Of a DNA stretch of 5,579 nt, positions 1 through 5,579 are shown one piece after another. Position 1 is the stretch's first letter; each line of letters starts with the position of its first letter. The translations under genes and the position numbers were made by a program. Origin of the DNA: Ascidiaceihabitans sp. (GTDB lineage Bacteria; Pseudomonadota; Alphaproteobacteria; Rhodobacterales; Rhodobacteraceae); contig JALZUL010000206.1 of NCBI GenBank assembly GCA_023301665.1, forward strand, positions 1 to 5,579, written 5' to 3'. The notes under the pieces were generated by a model that worked only from the letters and a program-made list of their open reading frames with translations, did not search any database and had not been told where the DNA came from.

Positions 1-683
1 CCGTGCTCGTTAGCCGCACAGGACCAAATGGCACAACGCGCGTCCTCATCGACACCTCACCTGATATGCGCCAACAACTTCTTGATGCCGGGGTTGGGTC
101 GCTAGACGCGGTGGTCTTCACCCATGCCCACGCGGACCATCTGCACGGCATAGATGACTTGCGCATGGTCGTCTACAACATGCGGAAACGGCTACAAGTC
201 TACGCAGACCAAGATACGACCAACGCGCTGCGTGAGCGGTTTAGTTATGCCTTTATCCAACCTGAGGGGTCATCCTATCCCCCAATCTGCGAATTAAGCC
301 TCATTGACCAGCCCTTTGAAATCACAGGAGCTGGCGGTGCGATCCCGTTCATTCCTATTCCAGTGGCGCACGGGGCAATGGTTACGTTTGGATTTCGAAT
401 TGGTAACACGGCCTACATGCCCGATGTGGCCGATGTCCCTGATACAAGCTGGCCACTTTTGCAAAACCTCGATCTCTGGATCATTGATGCGCTACGCCGC
501 GACCCACACCCAACCCATGCGCATTTGGCCAAGACCCTTGCGTGGATTGAAGACATGGCACCTGCACATGCCGTACTGACCAACTTGCACAACGATTTGG
601 ACTTTGCGACGCTCGCGCTTGAAACACCCGACCATATTGAACCGGCTTACGATGGCCTCACCCTGACGCGCCCTCTGACTTAG
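1..683 (+). CDS. MBL-fold metallo-hydrolase, PhnP-like (5' end cut by window edge)
   Basis: Putative metal-dependent hydrolase of the metallo-beta-lactamase fold, probably cytoplasmic, closest in style to PhnP-type phosphodiesterases. The reading frame is open from base 3 to a TAG stop at 681-683. The first codon, GTG at base 3, is probably an internal valine: family members have a further N-terminal strand and glycine-rich segment, so roughly 30-40 residues are missing to the left. Numbering from base 3, the metal signature HAHADH is at residues 41-46. Further likely ligands are H123 (in VAHG), D141 (in YMPDVAD) and H196 (in LTNLHNDLD). The segment HPTHAHL at 169-175 is also typical of this subfamily. 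The 226 visible residues reach the usual C-terminus, and no frameshift is seen. The real substrate is unknown; PhnP acts on a cyclic ribose phosphate, but no phosphonate genes are visible here. The fold call is firm; the exact reaction is open. Confidence 0.88.
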   Translation, partial: VLVSRTGPNGTTRVLIDTSPDMRQQLLDAGVGSLDAVVFTHAHADHLHGIDDLRMVVYNMRKRLQVYADQDTTNALRERFSYAFIQPEGSSYPPICELSLIDQPFEITGAGGAIPFIPIPVAHGAMVTFGFRIGNTAYMPDVADVPDTSWPLLQNLDLWIIDALRRDPHPTHAHLAKTLAWIEDMAPAHAVLTNLHNDLDFATLALETPDHIEPAYDGLTLTRPLT

Positions 684-699
684 GCGCGCATCCGCGCCT
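682..699 (+). other. Short GC-rich hairpin at the end of the hydrolase gene
   Basis: Perfect 7-bp inverted repeat (AGGCGCG / CGCGCCT) around a 4-base loop CATC. The left arm begins inside the TAG stop codon of the hydrolase gene. No T run follows (CCCATCC comes next), so it is not a convincing intrinsic terminator. It may stabilise the 3' end of the message or weakly attenuate read-through into the AEC gene. Confidence 0.4.
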
Positions 700-717
700 C
701 CCATCCGGTCTGAAACA

Positions 718-730
718 CCTCCGTCGGAGG
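718..730 (+). repeat. Small inverted repeat CCTCCGTCGGAGG in the AEC leader
   Basis: Arms CCTCC and GGAGG face each other across GTC, 25 bases before the AEC start codon. The GGAGG is a perfect Shine-Dalgarno core but too far from the ATG at 756 to serve it. No start codon lies at a suitable distance behind it, and no in-frame start exists between the upstream TGA at 711-713 and base 756. Function is unknown; it may be a small leader structure. Confidence 0.3.
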
Positions 731-755
731 CTCCAACACCTCGAAAGCAACCGCC

Positions 756-1685
756 ATGGGCGTTCTTATCAATGTTATCTTGCCGGTCTTCTTAGTGATC
801 GGGTTTGGCTATGTAGCCGTTTGGCGGAATTACATCAGCAATGACAACATCGATGGGATCATGAAGTTCACGCAGAACTTTGCAATCCCCTGCCTTTTGT
901 TTCGCGCTATTTCGACGCTTGATCTCGGACAGAACTTCGATCTCAGCTTGCTTGGTAGCTTTTACGTCGGCGCAATCGTGGGCTTTGCCGTCGGATTGAT
1001 CGGCGCAAAGCTCATCTTCCAACGCGATTGGGAAGACAGCGTCGCAATTGGTTTCATTGGTCTATTTTCCAATTCGCTTCTGCTTGGTCTGCCGATCACA
1101 GAACGCGCTTTTGGCGCAGGCGCTCTTGAGGCAAATTATGCCATCATCGCAGTGCATTCGCCGATTTGCTACTTCGTTGGGATCACGGCAATGGAGATCG
1201 CGCGCAATCGAGGCGGCTCTATTGCAGCACTCCCCGGCAAAGTCATCAAAGCAATGTTCAGCAATGCGCTGATCCTTGGGATAACACTAGGTTTCATCGT
1301 GAACCTTGGCGGTATCCCGTTGCCAATCGTCATGACAGATGCGGTGGACCTGATGGTCCGAGCGGCATTACCGACGGCATTGTTTGGGTTGGGCGGTGTG
1401 CTTTACCGCTACAGACCAGAAGGCGACATGAAGACGATCCTTTTTGCGGTCTCAATCTCGCTCATCCTGCACCCAGCCATTGTGTGGGGTCTAGGGCGGT
1501 ACAACGGCCTTAGCACGGATGCGTTCAGGTCTGCGATCCTGACGTCAGCAATGGCCCCCGGTATCAATACCTATGTATTCGCGAATATGTACGGCAAGGC
1601 CCGACGGGTCGCAGCATCGTCCGTCCTAATCGGGACGATGCTGTCAATTTTCACAGTGTGGATATGGCTCGCAATTTTGCCTTAG
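756..1685 (+). CDS. AEC family transporter (auxin efflux carrier type)
   Basis: Inner-membrane secondary transporter of the AEC family (Pfam Mem_trans), whose bacterial members export or exchange small organic acids such as malate or malonate. The substrate here is unknown. The 309 residues match the usual family length and form about ten hydrophobic helices in two halves. The first half has helices near residues 4-22, 36-52, 66-87, 97-115 and 127-147; the second half has them near 166-186, 196-216, 226-246, 257-277 and 285-307. Family features include FAIPCLLF at 42-49 with the helix-breaking proline, the FSNSLLLGLPI segment at 104-114, LHP at 238-240, and the conserved stretch MAPGINTYVFANMY at 266-279. 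The ATG at 756 is the only start in this frame after the TGA at 711, and it begins right at the first helix as expected. No good Shine-Dalgarno site precedes it, so initiation may be weak or depend on leader structure. The TAG stop overlaps the stop of the convergent permease gene. Confidence 0.92.
   Translation: MGVLINVILPVFLVIGFGYVAVWRNYISNDNIDGIMKFTQNFAIPCLLFRAISTLDLGQNFDLSLLGSFYVGAIVGFAVGLIGAKLIFQRDWEDSVAIGFIGLFSNSLLLGLPITERAFGAGALEANYAIIAVHSPICYFVGITAMEIARNRGGSIAALPGKVIKAMFSNALILGITLGFIVNLGGIPLPIVMTDAVDLMVRAALPTALFGLGGVLYRYRPEGDMKTILFAVSISLILHPAIVWGLGRYNGLSTDAFRSAILTSAMAPGINTYVFANMYGKARRVAASSVLIGTMLSIFTVWIWLAILP
1612..1643. repeat. Perfect 11-bp inverted repeat inside the 3' end of the AEC gene
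   Basis: CAGCATCGTCC at 1612-1622 and GGACGATGCTG at 1633-1643 are exact reverse complements around a 10-base loop. On the plus strand ATTTT follows at 1647-1651, giving a terminator-like look, but this lies inside the AEC coding region, 32 bases before its stop codon. On the minus strand it lies about 40-70 bases after the stop of the ABC operon and has no T run behind it. It may protect or trim the 3' end of the operon message; it is equally possible that it is a coding coincidence. Confidence 0.45.
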
Positions 1686-2578
1686 CCCGGAGACATGCCC
1701 CGCAGCCGTTCCGATCTACGCCGCAAAAGTTCCACGACGAAAAGCAAAACGATTGAGATACCAATCAGGATCGTCGCCACCGCCAAAATCGTTGGGCTGA
1801 TCTGCTCGCGCAGGCCCGTAAACATCTGCCACGGCAGCGTCTTTTGACCGGCAGATCCAACGAACAATACGACAACGACTTCGTCAAACGACGTAATAAA
1901 CGCGAACAAGCCACCAGACACAACGCCGGGCAAGATCAACGGCATCTGCACCCGGAAGAAAGTCGTCACCGGCCCTGCCCCCATATTTGCAGCGGCCCGT
2001 GTCAGCGACTTATCAAAGCCCACCAATGTCGCTGTCACCGTGATGATGACAAACGGAATACCCAATGCAGCGTGTGCAAGGACAACCCCAATATAGGTCC
2101 CAGTGAGTGTAAACGGCAGCTCCAACTTTCCATAGAAAGGGATCGGAATGTACGGATTGGAATAGAAGAAATACATTCCCGTCGCGGAGATAATCAAAGG
2201 TACGATCATCGGCGAAATCAAGATTGCCATAATCGCACGCCGAAATGGCACATGGCTTTGGGACAAGCCAATGGCTGCCAATGTTCCTAAGGACACCGAC
2301 AAGATCGTCGCCACAGGCGCAATCCGCAAAGAGTTGCGCAAAGCCAACTGCCAATCCGAGCTAGAGAAAAAGTCTTCGTAGTGTTTGGTCGAATATCCCG
2401 CTGGATCAAACGCCAGCATTTCCGGCGTGAACGTAAAGAAGTCCTGCGCGTTAAATGACAGTGGAATGATCACCATGATCGGAGCGATCAGAAAGAAGAA
2501 GATCAACCCACAAATGATGCGGAAACTGTAGTACCAGACCGTTTGGCCGGGGGTCGCGTATGTTGGCAAACCTGACAT
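1682..2578 (-). CDS. ABC transporter permease, PotC-like (spermidine/putrescine type, COG1177)
   Basis: Second inner-membrane permease of the ABC importer, pairing with the PotB-like protein encoded just upstream to form the translocation channel. The 298 residues are close to the usual PotC length. Six hydrophobic helices are visible near residues 18-40, 85-106, 114-139, 158-183, 218-240 and 263-285. The cytoplasmic EAA loop that docks on the ATPase is at about 194-217 (RAAANMG, then QMPLILP). The following stretch with FDEVVVVLFV, TLPWQMFTGLREQISPT and a last helix is characteristic of PotC/YdcV proteins. The C-terminus is arginine-rich (LLRRRSERLRG), as expected for a cytoplasmic tail. The ATG at 2578 follows the upstream stop by 3 bases and has an AGGGGG Shine-Dalgarno site at 2591-2586 with 7 bases spacing, located inside the last codons of the upstream gene. 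It is the last gene of the operon. Family call firm, substrate unknown. Confidence 0.93.
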   Translation of the reverse strand: MSGLPTYATPGQTVWYYSFRIICGLIFFFLIAPIMVIIPLSFNAQDFFTFTPEMLAFDPAGYSTKHYEDFFSSSDWQLALRNSLRIAPVATILSVSLGTLAAIGLSQSHVPFRRAIMAILISPMIVPLIISATGMYFFYSNPYIPIPFYGKLELPFTLTGTYIGVVLAHAALGIPFVIITVTATLVGFDKSLTRAAANMGAGPVTTFFRVQMPLILPGVVSGGLFAFITSFDEVVVVLFVGSAGQKTLPWQMFTGLREQISPTILAVATILIGISIVLLFVVELLRRRSERLRGMSPG

Positions 2579-2581
2579 GGC

Positions 2582-4195
2582 TTATCCCCCTAACTTTACG
2601 TTATCGATGCCGACGATCCGGTCGTAGGCCCAATAGAACAGCAGAACGATCGCCAGCAAGATGGCACCCAATGCGGCGGCCAAGCCCCAGTTGAGCGAGC
2701 TCGATATGTGGTAGGCAATCCGGTTCGAGATGAAGACACCTTTGGTCCCACCGACGATCTCAGGCGTGATGTAGTAGCCGATCGACAAAATAAACACGAG
2801 GATCGACCCTGCCCCAATGCCCGGCACGGACTGTGGGAAATAGACGCGCCAGAACGCGGTCCAATTGGTCGCCCCAAGGGATTTCGCCGCCCGCAAATAG
2901 CTTGGCGGGATCGTCTGCATGACAGAATAAAGCGGCAGGATCATGAAAGGCAGCAAAATATGCGTCATCGCGATAACCGTACCAGTTTGGTTGTTGATCA
3001 ATTGTAAACGGTCCCCATCAGCCACAAGACCAATCCAGACAAGCACATCGTTGATCACACCTTGCTGTTGCAGCAGTACCTTCCAAGCCGATGTCCGCAC
3101 CAGCAAAGACGTCCAGAATGGCAAAAGAACCAGGATCATAAGCAGGTTTGCCTTACGGGCTGGCAAGTTCGCCAAGAGCCAAGCAATCGGGTACCCCAGC
3201 AGGATACAACTGATCGTAATCGTCAATGACATGATCATCGTGCGGATAAACAGCGTGATGTAGATTTGCTCATTCTCGGGACGCAGTTCAGCGCCATCAG
3301 CCCCTTTAAAACGATCAACGGAATTCAAAAAATACCCGTCAGTGTAGTCAGGGCTATACGTCTGAATCGTGCGCCACACATCATTGTTCGCCCAATCTTC
3401 ATCTACATCGATGAACAAGGTCTTGGGATCGTCCAAGGTGACATCTACTAAAGCCGTTTGCACATCAGCAAATAGGGTTTGACCTGCGGCGTCTAAGCTG
3501 TCGGTACTGCCTGCCGCGGTCACTTCTTGGGCCAACACGTGAAAGACGATCGGCCATTGCTTTTCAGTCAATGGATTATCGCCATCCACCGCCATTTGGC
3601 TCACAAAGGACGCATAAAGATCTGTAGTCTCAGGCAAAGCCGCCTGTATGTCGGCGCGTGCTTCAAAGGTAGGCAAAGAACCTTCGCCATCCCAACTGGT
3701 CACCGCTTGGGTCCACGCCTCAGTCCCGAGCAAATCACCAAAGACGGCGCGCTCTTTCCACATAGGGTCGGCGTCTTCCAACGCGTCTTGTATCGTTTCA
3801 CCAACTTCATCGACCTTGCGACCCGTTTTGCGGAACAAGGATGAGATGCCGGTCAATTCGTAATTCAAACGGCTACCAAGCCGCGTATGGCTCTTTTGCT
3901 CAACTGCGACGGCTAAATCACGGGCCAATGCCTCATAGACTGCATCGTCAGGACCAGCTTCGCCAGCCGCATCCCAATCTTCCAGCGCGACAACAGTGCG
4001 TGGCAGCGTTTCACCGACGATCTGGTTTTCAACCGAGCGGAACAACATGTCCGCGATGGGCATCACAAATGATACAAGAATAAAAATCAAAAGCGGCGCG
4101 ATCAACAAGAGCGCCCTTAGCTTTTGACGGCGTAACGCACGGTTCAGCGAGGCTTTGAGAGGGCGGCCATCAGCTGCTAAAACTTGTTCGCTCAT
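2582..4195 (-). CDS. ABC transporter permease, PotB-like (COG1176), with a large insertion after helix 1
   Basis: First inner-membrane permease of the ABC importer. The protein has 537 residues, against roughly 280-320 for ordinary PotB. Helix 1 is at about residues 28-51, after a basic cytoplasmic tail (LNRALRRQKLRA). Residues ~52-312 are an acidic, soluble, cysteine-free segment rich in Trp and Asp/Glu, predicted to lie in the periplasm. The conserved core then resumes with helices near 313-340, 349-375, 404-428, 458-480 and 503-527. The EAA loop is at about 435-459 (RAAKSLGATNWTAFWRVYFP), and ITPEIVGG at 476-483 is typical of PotB. The start ATG at 4195 overlaps the preceding TGA by one base (TGATG) and has GAAGGGG 7 bases upstream; a TTG one codon earlier is less likely. 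The frame is open throughout, so the insertion is not an assembly artefact visible as a frameshift. The PotB call is firm; the role of the inserted segment is unknown. Confidence 0.92.
   Translation of the reverse strand: MSEQVLAADGRPLKASLNRALRRQKLRALLLIAPLLIFILVSFVMPIADMLFRSVENQIVGETLPRTVVALEDWDAAGEAGPDDAVYEALARDLAVAVEQKSHTRLGSRLNYELTGISSLFRKTGRKVDEVGETIQDALEDADPMWKERAVFGDLLGTEAWTQAVTSWDGEGSLPTFEARADIQAALPETTDLYASFVSQMAVDGDNPLTEKQWPIVFHVLAQEVTAAGSTDSLDAAGQTLFADVQTALVDVTLDDPKTLFIDVDEDWANNDVWRTIQTYSPDYTDGYFLNSVDRFKGADGAELRPENEQIYITLFIRTMIMSLTITISCILLGYPIAWLLANLPARKANLLMILVLLPFWTSLLVRTSAWKVLLQQQGVINDVLVWIGLVADGDRLQLINNQTGTVIAMTHILLPFMILPLYSVMQTIPPSYLRAAKSLGATNWTAFWRVYFPQSVPGIGAGSILVFILSIGYYITPEIVGGTKGVFISNRIAYHISSSLNWGLAAALGAILLAIVLLFYWAYDRIVGIDNVKLGG
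2586..2591 (-). promoter_or_regulatory. Ribosome binding site of the PotC-like gene
   Basis: AGGGGG on the minus strand, 7 bases before the ATG at 2578, embedded in the last two glycine codons of the PotB-like gene. It fixes the start and means ribosomes finishing the upstream gene are placed to restart, so the two permeases are probably made in equal amounts. Confidence 0.7.
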
Positions 4196-4485
4196 CAATC
4201 GGCCCCTTCAACGACAACGATCATGCTGTCGGCGTTCGCTATGCGAATTTTCATGATTTCTTGGTATTCATCAGAATAATAAGCGGCTTTTGCCGTCTCA
4301 TAATCTGGGTATTCAAAACAGACGTGCCGGGTGAATTGCGGACCCTCGGGCGTCTCAGATTGTCCACCACGAACAAGAGGTTTGCCACCAAATGAGGCCA
4401 GAACCGGCGAATTGCGGGCGACATATTCTTTGTACGCCTCAGCATCATGCACCGTCACATGACCAATGATATAACCCTTCGGCAT
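4195..4485 (-). CDS. DUF1330 domain protein (small ferredoxin-like fold, function unknown)
   Basis: Small soluble protein of 96 residues, almost entirely one DUF1330 domain, a relative of the dimeric alpha/beta-barrel families such as EthD and Dabb. Visible family features are the opening PKGYIIGHVTVHD, the middle GGKPLVRGG at 33-41 followed by a variable loop, FEYPDYETAKAAYYSDEYQ at 57-75, and the ending RIANADSMIVVVEG. No signal peptide or membrane helix is seen, so it should be cytoplasmic. The biochemical role of DUF1330 is not established. The frame is open back to 4575, but the conserved domain begins exactly at the ATG at 4485, which has a run of six G bases 4 nt upstream. The longer forms would begin within or just after the terminator hairpin at 4521-4550. 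The gene sits between the binding protein and the permeases, and its TGA overlaps the next ATG by one base. It may process or sense the imported compound, but that is inference. Confidence 0.88.
   Translation of the reverse strand: MPKGYIIGHVTVHDAEAYKEYVARNSPVLASFGGKPLVRGGQSETPEGPQFTRHVCFEYPDYETAKAAYYSDEYQEIMKIRIANADSMIVVVEGAD
4203..4209 (-). promoter_or_regulatory. Ribosome binding site of the PotB-like gene
   Basis: GAAGGGG on the minus strand, 7 bases before the ATG at 4195 and inside the final codons of the DUF1330 gene. This spacing favours the ATG over the adjacent TTG at 4198 and, with the one-base stop/start overlap, indicates translational coupling. Confidence 0.7.
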
Positions 4486-4489
4486 AACG

Positions 4490-4495
4490 CCCCCC
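4490..4495 (-). promoter_or_regulatory. G-run ribosome binding site of the DUF1330 gene
   Basis: Six consecutive G bases on the minus strand, ending 4 bases before the ATG at 4485. It resembles the G-run sites before the two permease genes and helps choose this start over the upstream ATG at 4518, which has no purine-rich site before it. Confidence 0.5.
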
Positions 4496-4520
4496 GCCGT
4501 CGTCAAAGTCGTCGTCATAG

Positions 4521-4550
4521 AAAATGGGGCGCTACCGAAGCAGCGCCCCA
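4521..4550 (-). terminator. Intrinsic terminator with cUUCGg tetraloop after the binding-protein gene
   Basis: Read on the minus strand, TGGGGCGCT at 4550-4542 pairs perfectly with AGCGCCCCA at 4533-4525. The stem extends inward by a G-U and a C-G pair to an 11-bp helix closed by the very stable C(UUCG)G tetraloop. TTTT then follows at 4524-4521. The stem begins 9 bases after the TAA of the binding-protein gene (4562-4560). Read on the plus strand, the inner pair becomes an A-C mismatch and no T run follows, so the signal is directional. The T run is short, so termination is probably partial, with read-through into the DUF1330 and permease genes. Confidence 0.88.
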
Positions 4551-4559
4551 ATAGATCAC

Positions 4560-5579
<1,020 letters not shown>

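Noticed and set aside
492..704. 70-codon minus-strand open frame with GGAGG upstream at 722-718
   Set aside because: The spacing of 13 bases is too long, the peptide resembles no family, and it lies antisense to the conserved end of the hydrolase gene.
1166..1513. 115-codon plus-strand open frame inside the AEC gene
   Set aside because: It is an alternative-frame shadow rich in Arg, His and Pro, while the AEC frame is complete and conserved.
1844..2290. 148-codon plus-strand open frame opposite the PotC-like gene
   Set aside because: Composition is Arg/His/Gln-rich with no domain, as expected for an antisense shadow, and the opposite strand encodes an intact conserved permease.
3527..3844. 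105-codon plus-strand open frame opposite the PotB-like insertion
   Set aside because: It gave a moment's doubt because the insertion is the unusual part, but the minus-strand frame runs unbroken through it and the plus-strand peptide has no recognisable features or ribosome site.
4196..4198. TTG as start of the PotB-like gene
   Set aside because: The adjacent ATG at 4195 forms a TGATG junction with ideal Shine-Dalgarno spacing; using TTG would add only one residue.

Overview
The window looks like a piece of a chromosome from a marine alphaproteobacterium, most likely in the Roseobacter group of the Rhodobacteraceae. This is judged from recalled protein style (the AEC carrier, the COG0687-type binding protein and the DUF1330 protein), from a base composition that looks moderate in G+C, and from Shine-Dalgarno sites built on G runs. 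It is an inference from family resemblance, not a database result. Coding density is very high. There are no RNA genes, insertion sequences, CRISPR arrays or phage genes.

Left part, plus strand (1-1685): the 3' portion of a metallo-beta-lactamase-fold hydrolase gene, cut by the left edge; a 72-base gap holding two small inverted repeats; then a complete ten-helix AEC-family (auxin efflux carrier type) transporter gene.

Right part, minus strand (5579 down to 1682): an ABC importer operon of the spermidine/putrescine (PotBCD, COG0687/COG1176/COG1177) type. In transcription order it has a periplasmic substrate-binding protein (5' end cut by the right edge), a strong intrinsic terminator with a cUUCGg tetraloop, a small DUF1330 protein, a PotB-like permease with an extra segment of about 260 residues after its first helix, and a PotC-like permease. 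The last three genes are tightly coupled (TGATG overlap, then a 3-base gap). The ATP-binding subunit is not in the window and must lie beyond the right edge or elsewhere. The transporter operon and the AEC gene converge, and their stop codons overlap.

How it works together: the binding protein would capture a small solute in the periplasm and deliver it to the PotB/PotC-like channel, driven by an ATPase not seen here. The terminator after the binding-protein gene probably gives many binding-protein messages and fewer messages for the downstream genes. The substrate cannot be read from the sequence. Nothing here is a clearly new system; the items most worth a second look are the large permease insertion and the DUF1330 gene placed inside the operon.
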